A DNA stretch of 64,000 nucleotides, from assembly GCF_018408855.1 (NCBI RefSeq), contig NZ_AP024322.1, forward strand, positions 1,364,001-1,428,000, in the 5' to 3' direction. Both the position numbers and the translations under genes were made by a program. The DNA comes from Caballeronia sp. NK8. Its GTDB lineage: Bacteria; Pseudomonadota; Gammaproteobacteria; Burkholderiales; Burkholderiaceae. The notes under the pieces are model-generated. The model was not told where the DNA came from. It saw only the letters and a list, made by a program, of their open reading frames with translations, and did not search any database. Shown here in pieces: positions 27,468-36,503 of the stretch (positions are counted from its first letter, which is position 1; each line of letters starts with the position of its first letter).

Positions 27468-27839
27468 ATGCGTCATTACGAAATCGTATTTATCGTGCAC
27501 CCCGATCAGAGCGAGCAAGTGCCCGCAATGATCGAGCGCTACAAGGGCACGATCACGTCGCACGGTGGCCAGATCCACCGCATCGAGGACTGGGGCCGTC
27601 GCCAACTGGCCTACATGATCGAGAAACTCGCGAAGGCTCACTACGTCTGCATGAACATCGAATGCGACCAGACCACGCTCGAAGAACTCGAACACGCGTT
27701 CAAGTTCAACGACGCCGTTCTGCGTCACCTCATCGTCAAGATGAAGAAGGCCGAATCCGGCCCGTCGCCGATGATGAAGGAAGTGCAGCGCGAAGAAGCC
27801 AAGAAGGCGGCCAGCCAGCCGTCCGAAGCGCAGGCTTAA
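27468..27839 (+). CDS. rpsF: 30S ribosomal protein S6
   Basis: A protein of 123 residues. [20 protein letters not shown] is the canonical S6 start, and [18 protein letters not shown] the conserved core. The C-terminal 25 residues are an acidic/basic extension, as usual in beta-proteobacteria. The ATG at 27468 has AAGGAG 8 bases before it; a GTG six bases upstream is too close to that site. S6 binds the platform of the 30S subunit with S18, encoded two genes later. Confidence 0.98.
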   Translation: MRHYEIVFIVHPDQSEQVPAMIERYKGTITSHGGQIHRIEDWGRRQLAYMIEKLAKAHYVCMNIECDQTTLEELEHAFKFNDAVLRHLIVKMKKAESGPSPMMKEVQREEAKKAASQPSEAQA

Positions 27840-27882
27840 GGACAGTTTCGAACTGTCAAGCCACCAGGAACGAACACTTTAA

Positions 27883-28182
27883 GTGAACCGGCTGCAACTG
27901 ACAGCAAGCGTCGTGGAACGCGAACCGGTGCGGTACACGCCGGCCGGCATTCCGATCGCAAGCTGCACGTTGCAACACGCGGCAGAAGTCGTCGAAGCGG
28001 GCATCGCCCGAAAGATCGAACTGACACTGCAGGCGGTCGCAGCCGGAGAAGCGAGCGGCAGGCTGGAAAGCTGTCCGATGGGCGTCGAAACACGCTTCAC
28101 CGGCTTTCTGGCGAAGAAAAGCCGCAACGCGCGAACCCTGGTGTTTCACATCACAGAATTGCAGGACATTGGAAAGGACTAA
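27883..28182 (+). CDS. priB: Primosomal replication protein N (PriB)
   Basis: A protein of 99 residues with a single OB fold, the dimeric single-strand-binding protein of the replication-restart primosome. It helps PriA and the DnaB loader at stalled forks. The start is GTG (GTGAACCGG...), giving [20 protein letters not shown], typical of PriB. The stop is followed by rpsR three bases later. Its place between rpsF and rpsR is the conserved order in beta- and gamma-proteobacteria. Confidence 0.95.
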   Translation: MNRLQLTASVVEREPVRYTPAGIPIASCTLQHAAEVVEAGIARKIELTLQAVAAGEASGRLESCPMGVETRFTGFLAKKSRNARTLVFHITELQDIGKD

Positions 28183-28184
28183 TC

Positions 28185-28460
28185 ATGCCCCGCCCGACTG
28201 GTAAGAAATTCGACAAGCGTCGTCAGCAACAAAACCCGCTCTTCAAGCGCAAGAAGTTCTGCCGTTTCACGGCAGCCGGTGTCGAGTACATCGACTACAA
28301 GGACACGGAAACGCTGAAGGACTTCATCGGCGAAAACGGCAAGATCACGCCGGCTCGTCTGACTGGCACGAAGGCGCACTATCAGCGCCAGCTCGACACG
28401 GCAATCAAGCGCGCGCGTTTCCTCGCGCTCCTGCCGTACACCGACCTGCACAAGGCCTAA
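28185..28460 (+). CDS. rpsR: 30S ribosomal protein S18
   Basis: A protein of 91 residues, 15-20 longer than E. coli S18 because of a basic N-terminus ([15 protein letters not shown]). The core [20 protein letters not shown] and [17 protein letters not shown] are unmistakable. S18 pairs with S6 on the 30S platform. It lies three bases after priB and 28 bases before rplI. Confidence 0.98.
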   Translation: MPRPTGKKFDKRRQQQNPLFKRKKFCRFTAAGVEYIDYKDTETLKDFIGENGKITPARLTGTKAHYQRQLDTAIKRARFLALLPYTDLHKA

Positions 28461-28488
28461 TCAGACGACGCACTAAGGAAAGCCAAAA

Positions 28489-28944
28489 ATGCAAATCATT
28501 CTTTTGGAAAAGGTCGTCAACCTGGGCAACCTCGGCGATATCGTCAAGGTCAAGGACGGCTACGCACGCAACTTCCTGATCCCCGGCAAGAAGGCTCGCC
28601 GTGCCACGAAGGACGCAATCGCTGAATTCGAAGTTCGCCGCGCCGAACTCGAAAAGGTCGCCGCTGAAAAGCTGGCAGCCGCGCAGGCTCAAGGCGAAAA
28701 GCTGAGCGGTTTTACCGTTCAGATCTCGCAGAAGGCTGGCGTCGACGGCCGTCTGTTCGGTTCGGTCACGAACGCGGACATCGCTGAAGCGCTGAAGTCG
28801 CAAGGTTTCGCGGAAGTGGAAAAGGCGCAAGTGCGTCTGCCGCAAGGCCCGCTGAAGATCGTCGGCGACCACGCAGTTCAAGTCGCGCTGCACACGGACG
28901 TCCTCGTCGACGTCACGGTGTCGGTGCTCGGCGAGCACGCGTAA
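28489..28944 (+). CDS. rplI: 50S ribosomal protein L9
   Basis: A protein of 151 residues. [20 protein letters not shown] and [18 protein letters not shown] are the conserved N-terminal rRNA-binding domain. A long helix (about 40-75) leads to the C-terminal domain ([16 protein letters not shown]). L9 sits at the base of the L1 stalk. It is the last ribosomal gene of the operon; a strong terminator separates it from dnaB. Confidence 0.98.
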   Translation: MQIILLEKVVNLGNLGDIVKVKDGYARNFLIPGKKARRATKDAIAEFEVRRAELEKVAAEKLAAAQAQGEKLSGFTVQISQKAGVDGRLFGSVTNADIAEALKSQGFAEVEKAQVRLPQGPLKIVGDHAVQVALHTDVLVDVTVSVLGEHA

Positions 28945-28984
28945 GTTTCAGGCGAGGCCTCGCGCCTCGCGAGCAGGAAAGAAG

Positions 28985-29027
28985 GGCAGGAACCAAGGGT
29001 AAAAACCCGCCGGTTCCTGCCTTTTTT
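28985..29027 (+). terminator. Rho-independent terminator after rplI
   Basis: A 10-bp stem (GGCAGGAACC at 28985-28994 with GGTTCCTGCC at 29012-29021) with an inner GGGT/ACCC mini-stem is followed by six T residues. It lies 41 bases beyond rplI, so dnaB needs its own promoter or read-through. Confidence 0.9.
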
Positions 29028-29078
29028 GTTTGTCTGAACATAACAACGACCGCGTCATTTCGTTGATAATTCCACCCC

Positions 29079-30467
29079 ATGAACGCTCCGTCCAAAGACC
29101 CGCAACTCGACGCGCTGAAGGTCCCGCCGCATTCGATCGAAGCCGAGCAATCCGTGATCGGCGGCTTGCTGCTGGACAACGCCGCATGGGACCGTATCGC
29201 CGATGTCATGCATCAGAGCGATTTCTATCGCTATGACCATCGCATCATCTATGAGCACATCGGCAAGCTGATCGCGGCGACGCGCCCGGCGGACGTGATC
29301 ACCGTCCACGAAGCGCTCACGATGGCCGGCAAGGCCGAGGAAGTGGGCGGGCTCGCCTATCTGAACGCGCTCGCGCAGAACACGCCCAGCGCGGCGAATA
29401 TCCGCCGCTATGCGGAGATCGTGCGCGATCGCGCCGTGCTGCGCCGTCTCGTCTCGGTCGCGGATGAAATCTCCGCCGACGCCTTCAATCCGCAAGGCAA
29501 GGAAGTCCGTCAGATTCTCGACGAAGCCGAAGCGCGCGTGTTCTCCATCGCCGAAGACGGCGCACGCGGAACGCAGGGCTTTCTGGAAATCGGGCCGCTG
29601 CTCACGCAGGTCGTCGAGCGCATCGACACGCTGTATCACACGGCCAATCCGAGCGATGTGACCGGCACGCCAACAGGCTTCGTCGATCTCGACCGCATGA
29701 CCTCGGGCATGCACGGCGGCGAACTGATCATCGTCGCGGGCCGCCCGTCGATGGGTAAAACCGCGTTCTCGATGAACGTCGGCGAATATGTCGCGGTGGA
29801 GTACGGCTTGCCCGTCGCGGTGTTCTCGATGGAAATGCCGGGCACCCAGCTTACGATGCGTATGCTCGGCTCGGTCGGCCGGCTCGATCAGCACCGCATG
29901 CGTACGGGCCGTCTTACGGACGAAGACTGGCCGAAGCTCACGCACGCCGTGCAGAAAATGAGCGAGGCGCAACTTTTCATCGACGAAACCGGCGGCCTGA
30001 ATCCGATGGAGCTGCGCTCGCGCGCGCGGCGTCTGTCGCGGCAATGCGGCAAGCTCGGCCTGATCATCGTCGATTACCTGCAGCTCATGTCCGGCTCGGG
30101 CGGCGGCGAAAACCGCGCAACCGAAATCTCCGAAATCTCGCGCTCGCTCAAAGGCCTCGCGAAGGAACTCGACGTGCCGGTGATCGCGCTGTCGCAGTTG
30201 AATCGCGGTCTCGAACAGCGGCCGAACAAACGTCCGATCATGTCGGACTTGCGCGAATCGGGCGCTATCGAGCAGGACGCGGACGTGATCCTCTTCATCT
30301 ACCGCGACGAAGTCTACAATCCCGACAGCCCCGACAAGGGCACCGCCGAAATCATCATCGGCAAGCAGCGTAATGGTCCGATCGGGCCAGTGCGCCTCAC
30401 TTTCCACGGTCAATACACGAAGTTCGACAACTTCGCCGGCGCACAGAACTTTTACGGCGGCGAGTAA
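29079..30467 (+). CDS. dnaB: Replicative DNA helicase DnaB
   Basis: A protein of 462 residues. The N-terminal scaffold domain at about 10-120 starts PPHSIEAEQSVIGGLLLDN. The RecA-like motor follows, with Walker A GRPSMGKTAFS near 222, Walker B LIIVDYLQLMSG near 328 and the DnaB-specific SRSLKGLAKELDVPVIALSQ. It is the hexameric 5'-3' helicase that unwinds the fork and recruits primase. No intein or insertion is present. The gene follows the rpsF-priB-rpsR-rplI operon in the usual order. Confidence 0.97.
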   Translation: MNAPSKDPQLDALKVPPHSIEAEQSVIGGLLLDNAAWDRIADVMHQSDFYRYDHRIIYEHIGKLIAATRPADVITVHEALTMAGKAEEVGGLAYLNALAQNTPSAANIRRYAEIVRDRAVLRRLVSVADEISADAFNPQGKEVRQILDEAEARVFSIAEDGARGTQGFLEIGPLLTQVVERIDTLYHTANPSDVTGTPTGFVDLDRMTSGMHGGELIIVAGRPSMGKTAFSMNVGEYVAVEYGLPVAVFSMEMPGTQLTMRMLGSVGRLDQHRMRTGRLTDEDWPKLTHAVQKMSEAQLFIDETGGLNPMELRSRARRLSRQCGKLGLIIVDYLQLMSGSGGGENRATEISEISRSLKGLAKELDVPVIALSQLNRGLEQRPNKRPIMSDLRESGAIEQDADVILFIYRDEVYNPDSPDKGTAEIIIGKQRNGPIGPVRLTFHGQYTKFDNFAGAQNFYGGE

Positions 30468-30610
30468 AAGCCGTCTACCGCATCCGCTGTCAAGTCCTCG
30501 CATTGTCACAAGCCGCGCGTCAGGCACGCGCGGTGCGGCGGCTGATGTGCGCAGGTACAATATGACAGTTTGATGTATGTCTCAAAATTGACCCACTTAG
30601 CGGGAATTTC

Positions 30611-31237
30611 ATGTTCGGTCGTTTCATGCCCACCGAGGGCAAATTCTTCGAGATCTTCAACGCGCACGCGAAATGCATGGTCGATGCAAGCCACGAGCTC
30701 GAACTGCTGATCGATAACCTCGACGACGCCGAGGTTCACAAGCAGAACGTGCAGGCAAACGAAAAGCGCGCCGACAAGCTCACGCACGAAACCATCGATT
30801 TGCTGCACAAGACGTTCATCACGCCGCTCGACCGCGACGAAATCCACAAGCTCATCACGACGATGGACGACATCCTCGATCTGATGGAGGACGTCGCGAC
30901 GGCCATTTCGCTGTACGACGTGCGCTCGGTGACGTCCGAGGCGAGCCAGCTCGCGCATATCTGCACGGGCACGGTCACGCGCGTGCAGAAGGCCGTCGAA
31001 TTGCTGGCGGACATGAAGCGCGCAAGCGAGATTCTGAAGATCTGCGAAGAAATCGACCGTCTGGAGTCGGATGCCGACCGCGTGCTGCGTTCCGCAATGT
31101 CAAAGCTCTTCCGCGAGGAAGACGACGTGAAGACGCTCATCAAGCTGAAGGCAATCTACGAGCTTCTCGAGACGATTACCGACAAGTGTGAAGACGTGGC
31201 GAACATCATCGAAGGCATCGTGCTGGAAAACGCCTGA
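30611..31237 (+). CDS. DUF47 / PhoU-like phosphate transport accessory protein
   Basis: A protein of 208 residues, all helical, of the TIGR00153/DUF47 family, structurally related to PhoU. MFGRFMPTEGKFFEIFNAHA and KLTHETIDLLHKTFITPLDR are typical. Members occur beside PiT transporters and are thought to regulate or assist phosphate uptake on the cytoplasmic face. The pit gene follows 112 bases later on the same strand. TACAAT at 30552-30557, about 54 bases before the start, may be its -10 element. The exact mechanism of the family is not established. Confidence 0.9.
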   Translation: MFGRFMPTEGKFFEIFNAHAKCMVDASHELELLIDNLDDAEVHKQNVQANEKRADKLTHETIDLLHKTFITPLDRDEIHKLITTMDDILDLMEDVATAISLYDVRSVTSEASQLAHICTGTVTRVQKAVELLADMKRASEILKICEEIDRLESDADRVLRSAMSKLFREEDDVKTLIKLKAIYELLETITDKCEDVANIIEGIVLENA

Positions 31238-31349
31238 TCAAGCCGTCCGAGCCCCCGGCGCGCGGCAGGCCCGCGCGCGGCGGGGCACCAAAAAACCGGG
31301 ACGACAAACCGGCAGCGCAAAACGAGACCGGTCAAAACAACACCAACCG

Positions 31350-32360
31350 ATGCATTCGATTCAACTCGCCATCTGGGCAGTCGCCTTGCTCGTCATAGTC
31401 GCACTCGCGTTCGACTTCATGAACGGCTTTCACGACGCCGCCAATTCCATCGCGACGGTCGTTTCGACCGGCGTGCTCAAGCCACAGCAGGCGGTCGCGT
31501 TCGCTGCGGCGTTCAACGTCATCGCGTATTTCATCTTCCACCTGAAAGTCGCCGCGACTGTCGGCAAGGGCACGATCGATCCGCAAATCGTCGATCACTA
31601 CGTGATTTTCGGCGCGCTCGTCGGCGCGATCGGCTGGAATATCGTCACCTGGCATTACGGTATTCCGTCGAGTTCGTCGCACGCGCTGATCGGCGGTCTG
31701 GTCGGCGCGGCGCTCGCCAAGTCGGGCTGGGCGTCGCTCAACTGGGACGGGCTGCTCAAGACGGTTGCGTTCATCTTCATCTCGCCGCTGCTCGGCTTCG
31801 TGCTCGGCTCGTTCTTCATGCTGCTGGTGTCGTGGCTGTACTTCCGCACGCCACCCTCGAAGGTCGACCGGCGTTTTCGCCGCATGCAGCTCGTCTCGGC
31901 CGGTCTCTATTCGCTCGGCCACGGCGGCAACGACGCGCAGAAGACCATCGGCATCATCTGGATGCTGCTGATCGCGAGCGGCTACGCCTCGGCAACCGCC
32001 GATGCGCCGCCGGTCTGGGTCATCGGCCTGTGCTATCTGTCGATGGGCCTCGGCACGCTCTTCGGCGGCTGGCGCATCGTGCGGACGATGGGACAGAAGA
32101 TCACCAAGCTGAAACCGGTCGGCGGTTTCTGCGCGGAGACGGGCGGGGCGATCACGCTGTTCGTCGCGTCCTTCCTCGGCATTCCCGTTTCCACGACGCA
32201 CACGATCACCGGCGCGATCGTCGGCGTCGGCGCGACGCAGAAGTTTAGCGCGGTGCGCTGGGGCGTCGCGGGCAATATCGTGTGGGCGTGGATTCTGACG
32301 ATTCCGGCTTCCGCCGCGCTCGCGGCGGCCGGCTGGTGGGTCGGCCACCAGTTCCTGTAA
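31350..32360 (+). CDS. pit: Inorganic phosphate transporter, PiT family
   Basis: A protein of 336 residues with about ten membrane segments. FDFMNGFHDAANSIATVVST near the N-terminus and SLGHGGNDAQKTIGIIWMLL in the middle are the duplicated GxNDxxK-like PiT signatures. VSTTHTITGAIVGVG near the C-terminus is also conserved. It imports phosphate, generally as a metal-phosphate complex, driven by the proton gradient. The start ATG at 31350 directly precedes the first helix; the frame is open upstream but that region is not family-like. It works with the preceding DUF47 protein. Confidence 0.95.
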   Translation: MHSIQLAIWAVALLVIVALAFDFMNGFHDAANSIATVVSTGVLKPQQAVAFAAAFNVIAYFIFHLKVAATVGKGTIDPQIVDHYVIFGALVGAIGWNIVTWHYGIPSSSSHALIGGLVGAALAKSGWASLNWDGLLKTVAFIFISPLLGFVLGSFFMLLVSWLYFRTPPSKVDRRFRRMQLVSAGLYSLGHGGNDAQKTIGIIWMLLIASGYASATADAPPVWVIGLCYLSMGLGTLFGGWRIVRTMGQKITKLKPVGGFCAETGGAITLFVASFLGIPVSTTHTITGAIVGVGATQKFSAVRWGVAGNIVWAWILTIPASAALAAAGWWVGHQFL

Positions 32361-32374
32361 GCGTTGAACCTTGC

Positions 32375-32404
32375 CTTCGGCCCCGCACCGCGTCGGGGCC
32401 GAAG
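32375..32404. terminator. Hairpin between convergent pit and SDR genes
   Basis: A perfect 11-bp stem (CTTCGGCCCCG at 32375-32385 with CGGGGCCGAAG at 32394-32404) lies between the two stops. There is no T run on either side. It may end or stabilise both transcripts. Confidence 0.55.
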
Positions 32405-32408
32405 CGCA

Positions 32409-33215
32409 TCAGATGATCGGCGACGACACTCCGTCCATCGGAATGATCGCGCCCGATACGTAACTCGCGCGGCGGCTCGCCAGAAAGAGCGCCACGTCGG
32501 CAATTTCCTCAGGCTTTGCGTAACGTCCGAGGGGCACTTTGGCCTGACTCTCGGCGAGCACCTGATCGCGCGTGACGCCTTGCCGTTTCGCTTCCAGTTC
32601 GAGCGCTTCCTCGACGCGCTCGGTGAGCGTCGCGCCCGGATTGATCGCGTTGATGCGAATGCCGAGCTTCGCGTAGTGATGCGCGAGACCGACGGTATTG
32701 AGCATCAGCGCCGCATTGGCCGCGCCACCCGCGATATGAATGTCCGTCGCGATCTTCCCGCCCATTCCCACGATATTCACGATGGCGCCCGGCTCGGCCT
32801 TGGGATCGTTGCGCAGGCGCTCTGCCATGCGCTTCAGCACGACCTGCTGAGGATAGACATAAGAGAAGTATTTGGCGTCCATGGCCGCCTTGTAGGCGGC
32901 GGCGTCGAGCGTGTCGGGATCGTAGCGTCTGGCCGCGCCGGCGCTGTTGATGAGAATGTCGATCGGTCCCAGCGCGGCGCTCGCTTCCTCGACGACATCT
33001 TCGGCGCTGTGCGCTTCATGCAAGTCGGCGCGCGCGAGATGAATATGATGTCCGACGCTGGCCAGTTGTTCGCGGGCGCGGGCGAGATTCGCGGCATCGC
33101 GCGAGACGATCGCGACTTTCGCACCCTCGCTCGCGAACGCTTTCGCACATGCAAATCCGATTCCCTTGCTGCCGCCCGTGATCAGGACGACCTTGCCCGC
33201 GAGTCCCAGGTCCAT
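32409..33215 (-). CDS. Atypical SDR-fold protein lacking the catalytic Tyr and Lys
   Basis: A protein of 268 residues with a full SDR fold. The cofactor loop TGGSKGIG (13-20), the INSAG motif (89-93) and the C-terminal SGAIIPMDG are intact. At the active site, however, the segment NIVGMGG...HIAGGAANAAL places Gly163 where Tyr is expected and Asn167 where Lys is expected, with Gly150 near the Ser position. A subgroup of SDR-like proteins with an imperfect tetrad is known, so this is probably an ancestral trait and not a recent mutation. It may bind cofactor without classical catalysis. It is convergent with pit. Confidence 0.85.
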   Translation of the reverse strand: MDLGLAGKVVLITGGSKGIGFACAKAFASEGAKVAIVSRDAANLARAREQLASVGHHIHLARADLHEAHSAEDVVEEASAALGPIDILINSAGAARRYDPDTLDAAAYKAAMDAKYFSYVYPQQVVLKRMAERLRNDPKAEPGAIVNIVGMGGKIATDIHIAGGAANAALMLNTVGLAHHYAKLGIRINAINPGATLTERVEEALELEAKRQGVTRDQVLAESQAKVPLGRYAKPEEIADVALFLASRRASYVSGAIIPMDGVSSPII

Positions 33216-33273
33216 GGTGTTGCGCTCCGTCGACGAATGATCGAAACACGATAGCAGAGACGCGCGGCGCGCG

Positions 33274-34209
33274 TCAGTTCGTGCCGGTCGCGAAGCGGGC
33301 GATGGGATCGTCGGTCGGAGCCGGGCGTGGCGCGGCGAGCGAGCCGGTGGAGGCGCGCATCACGCGCACGGGCGGTTCAACTGGATCGGCTGTCGCTTGC
33401 GCGGTGCGCGCCTGCTGGCGTGCCGCGTTCGATGACGGAGGTGGCGGCTCGAAGGCATCGGCGGCGGCCTGAATCGGATCCGGCGCGGCGCTGGTGGCGA
33501 CGGCCGCTTGAGGCGCGGTCGCGCCTGCGGCTTGCGACTGGCGTTGCGCGGCTGTGAGCGTGGAGGGCGGTGGTTCGAACGCGTCGGCGTTTGCCGGCGT
33601 TGGCGTCGGCGTTGGCGCTTGCGCGGGAACAGGCGATGCCAGATAAACCGGCGCGTCGAACGGCGCAGGCGCGGACTTCGGCGGAGCGACGCGGCGGATG
33701 CCGTCGAACCGTTTTGCCCAATAGGGATTGGTCAGATAGTCGAGCCGCACGGTGCCGCCCGTCGACGGCGCATTCACGAAGCGCAGCTTGCCCACATAAA
33801 TGCCGACATGCGAATGCGGCCGTCCGGTCGTGTTGAAAAAGATCAGATCGCCCGGTGCGACGCCGTCCGGTTCGATCGATTCGCCACGCGAACTCATTTC
33901 GGCCGTCGTGCGCGGCAGATTGACCGACGCCGCGCGATCGACGACGTATCGCACGAGCCCGCTGCAATCGAAACCGGCTTCGGGCGTATTGCCGCCCCAG
34001 CGATAAGGCACGCCGACGAGCGACATCGCCTGGATGGAGATTTCCTCGCGCCCGACGCTGTGATCGACGAAGGTGGGGAAACCGGCCGGCGGCTTGTAAG
34101 TGCGATTCGCGTTCGCACCGGCGGCAGGCTGACGTGCCACCTGCTGCGGCGCGCTGCCACACGCGGCGAGCAAAACGGTAACGAGAAGCGGCAGCCAGAT
34201 TCGACGCAT
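33274..34209 (-). CDS. NlpC/P60 cell-wall peptidase lipoprotein with long C-terminal tail
   Basis: A protein of 311 residues. The signal peptide ends in the lipobox LAAC (Cys17). The NlpC/P60 domain is at about 52-165, with catalytic Cys82 in GFDCSGLV and His134 in PHSHVGIYVG. Such enzymes cut peptide cross-links of peptidoglycan. Residues from about 180 on are a low-complexity Pro/Ala/Thr tail. It contains the near-identical units NADAFEPPPSTLTAAQRQ and AADAFEPPPPSSNAARQQ, presumably spanning the periplasm or wall. It is followed 58 bases later by the atypical SDR gene. Confidence 0.9.
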   Translation of the reverse strand: MRRIWLPLLVTVLLAACGSAPQQVARQPAAGANANRTYKPPAGFPTFVDHSVGREEISIQAMSLVGVPYRWGGNTPEAGFDCSGLVRYVVDRAASVNLPRTTAEMSSRGESIEPDGVAPGDLIFFNTTGRPHSHVGIYVGKLRFVNAPSTGGTVRLDYLTNPYWAKRFDGIRRVAPPKSAPAPFDAPVYLASPVPAQAPTPTPTPANADAFEPPPSTLTAAQRQSQAAGATAPQAAVATSAAPDPIQAAADAFEPPPPSSNAARQQARTAQATADPVEPPVRVMRASTGSLAAPRPAPTDDPIARFATGTN

Positions 34210-34344
34210 TGCAGATAGCGAGCAAAAAGTCGCCAGGAAGGGCAGTGTGCCGATACTAGCCCGCCGAACGGGCGTGCGGCAAGATGTCCTGAGGTTTTAC
34301 ATGAAGTTTGTGCCGTAAGTGTTGCAAGCGGGAAACGTCGGACG

Positions 34345-34382
34345 AAAAGAAAACGGCCCGGTGGATCGCTCCACCGGGCCGT
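34345..34382 (-). terminator. Rho-independent terminator of phoH
   Basis: A 13-bp perfect stem (34353-34365 with 34370-34382) with a short loop is followed on the minus strand by TTTTCTTTTC. It lies 26 bases beyond the phoH stop. Confidence 0.88.
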
Positions 34383-34407
34383 CTTATCCGCAATGAATGC
34401 CGGGCGC

Positions 34408-36252
34408 TTACAGAATGTCGGACGCGTAATCGGCCAGACGCGAGCGCTCGCCGCGCGCGAGCGTCACGTGACCGCTATGCGTCCAGCCCTTGAAGCGATC
34501 GACCACATACGTGAGCCCCGAACTGCCTTCGGTCAGATAAGGCGTGTCGATCTGCGCGATATTGCCGAGGCACACGATCTTCGTGCCCGGACCCGCGCGC
34601 GTGACGAGCGTCTTCATCTGCTTCGGCGTCAGGTTCTGCGCCTCGTCGATGATCACGTACTTGTCGACGAACGTGCGCCCGCGCATGAAGTTCATGCTCT
34701 TCACCTTCAGGCGCGAGCGGATCAGCTCCTGCGTCGCGGCGCGCCCCCATTCGCCGGCGGCATCGTCGGTTTTCTGCAGCACTTCGAGGTTGTCGTCGAA
34801 GGCGCCCATCCACGGTTGCATCTTCTCTTCCTCGGTGCCCGGCAGAAAGCCGATGTCCTCGCCGACCGGCACCGTCGCGCGCGTCACGATGATTTCGTTG
34901 TAGCGTTTGTCGTCGAGCACCTGCGCGAGGCCGGCGGCGAGCGCCATCAGCGTCTTGCCGGTGCCCGCCTGGCCGAGCAGCGTGACGAAATCGACTTCCG
35001 GGTTCATCAACAGGTTCAACGCGAAGTTCTGTTCACGGTTGCGCGCCGTGATGCCCCACACGTTGTTCTTGTGATGGCCGTAGTCGCGCAGCGTCTGCAA
35101 CAGCGCGGTCTTGCCGTTCAGCTCGCGCACCACCGCGTGGAACGACGGCTCGCCGTTCTGCGGCTCCAGATACACGAACTCGTTCACGAGCATCGACGAA
35201 CACAGCGGCCCCGTCACACGGTAATACGTCGTGCCGGTCTTGGTGTCCTGCCAGCTCTCCATGCCCTTCGCGTGCCGGGTCCAGAAGTCCTGAGGCAGCG
35301 CGCGCACGCCGGAGTAGAGCAGGTCCTTGTCTTCCAGAACCTGATCGTTGAAATAGTCTTCTGCCGGCAGCCCGAGCGCATGCGCCTTGATCCGCATGTT
35401 GATGTCTTTCGACACCAGCACGACCTGACGATCCGGACGCTCCTTCTGCAACGCGCGCACGACGCCGAGAATCTGGTTGTCCGCCTTGCCGACGGGCAAG
35501 CCTTCCACCGGTTCGATGTCCGTGAGCGTCGTCTGGAAGTAGAGGCGGCCGAGCGCGTCCCGGTTGCCTTGCGCGGCCAGCGGAATGCCTTCCGTCATCT
35601 TGCCCGCGTTGGCGACGAGCGCATCGAGCGTGCGGCTCACCTGACGCGCATTGCGCGCCACTTCCGACATGCCTTTCTTGTGATTGTCGAGTTCTTCCAA
35701 CGTCATCATCGGCAGATAGACGTCGTGTTCCTCGAAACGGAACAGCGAGCTCGGATCGTGCATCAGCACGTTGGTGTCGAGCACGAAAAGCTTGCGCAAT
35801 TCGGCTTCGGCCGTCGTGCCCTTGCGGCGTTTGTTCTGCGCGCGCGTGTCTTTCGCGGCGGACGGAGCCGCTGCCTCGGGCGCGACCGGCGTTTCGGCGC
35901 GCTCCGTGCGCGCTTCGACGGGTTCCGGCGCGGTGCGCGCGGCCGGCACCGGCTGCAGCAGCGCCGCGGTCTGTTTCGATTTTCGGCCGCGCGCGGGCGC
36001 AGGCGACGGTGCGGCCGCTTCCACATGCGGTTCGGCCGGAATCTGGGTGAGCACGTCGCTCGCTATCGAGCGCAGCGTGTGCGCGGCGTTCGTGGCGGGA
36101 CGCTCCGCGGCGACGGTCTCGACCGCGCCGTACGCGTCGTCATCGCTCGCCGCGGCTTGTTTCTTCGACTGTTTCGAAGGCCGGGCTTTGGCCTTGTATT
36201 CTTCAGCCGGAAGGAGATGGCCGAGCTTGGCCGGGGCGGTAGGCAAAGGCAT
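34408..36252 (-). CDS. PhoH-family ATPase with N-terminal PIN domain
   Basis: A protein of 614 residues. Residues 1-150 form a disordered Ala/Pro/Arg-rich extension. A PIN nuclease-like domain starts at about 153 (LFVLDTNVLMHDP, with the first acidic residue) and runs to about 300. The PhoH helicase-like ATPase follows, with Walker A GQAGTGKTLMAL at 427-438 and VIIDEAQNLTPKQMKT as Walker B. PIN-PhoH proteins are considered RNA helicase/nucleases. This one is longer than the usual 460-560 because of the N-terminal tail. It is downstream of bcp and the arn operon but separated by a terminator. Confidence 0.92.
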   Translation of the reverse strand: MPLPTAPAKLGHLLPAEEYKAKARPSKQSKKQAAASDDDAYGAVETVAAERPATNAAHTLRSIASDVLTQIPAEPHVEAAAPSPAPARGRKSKQTAALLQPVPAARTAPEPVEARTERAETPVAPEAAAPSAAKDTRAQNKRRKGTTAEAELRKLFVLDTNVLMHDPSSLFRFEEHDVYLPMMTLEELDNHKKGMSEVARNARQVSRTLDALVANAGKMTEGIPLAAQGNRDALGRLYFQTTLTDIEPVEGLPVGKADNQILGVVRALQKERPDRQVVLVSKDINMRIKAHALGLPAEDYFNDQVLEDKDLLYSGVRALPQDFWTRHAKGMESWQDTKTGTTYYRVTGPLCSSMLVNEFVYLEPQNGEPSFHAVVRELNGKTALLQTLRDYGHHKNNVWGITARNREQNFALNLLMNPEVDFVTLLGQAGTGKTLMALAAGLAQVLDDKRYNEIIVTRATVPVGEDIGFLPGTEEEKMQPWMGAFDDNLEVLQKTDDAAGEWGRAATQELIRSRLKVKSMNFMRGRTFVDKYVIIDEAQNLTPKQMKTLVTRAGPGTKIVCLGNIAQIDTPYLTEGSSGLTYVVDRFKGWTHSGHVTLARGERSRLADYASDIL

Positions 36253-36463
36253 GGTGTTCCCTCGAAGGAATCGGGTCGTATATCGTGCGCCGCCTGTCGC
36301 ATCCTGCCCGTACGCCCTCGCAGCGAAACGGTTCCCGCAGTTTGCGCCCGGCGGCGCGCTTCATTGTCGAAATCGCCGGTTCGCCTAAGTTTCGATCTGC
36401 TCCTTGGGGTTGCGTCCACTGGTCATCGCGCCAGCGTTCAAGACGTGGTTTTTGTGCGACGCC
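36253..36463 (-). promoter_or_regulatory. phoH upstream region
   Basis: A 211-base stretch between a strong upstream terminator and the phoH start, so the phoH promoter should be here. GAGGGAACACC precedes the ATG and contains a usable GAGG. A 13-codon open frame (MTSGRNPKEQIET) lies within but has no clear ribosome-binding site. I see no consensus promoter. Confidence 0.3.
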
Positions 36464-36503
36464 AATAAAAAAGCCGCCGTTCCGACTACCGGAACCAGCG
36501 GCT
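36464..36503 (-). terminator. Rho-independent terminator after bcp / candidate sRNA
   Basis: On the minus strand a 13-bp imperfect stem (36490-36503 with 36472-36484, one G-U or mismatch) is followed by six T residues, then ATT. It closes the arn-bcp transcript and any small RNA started after bcp. Confidence 0.88.
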
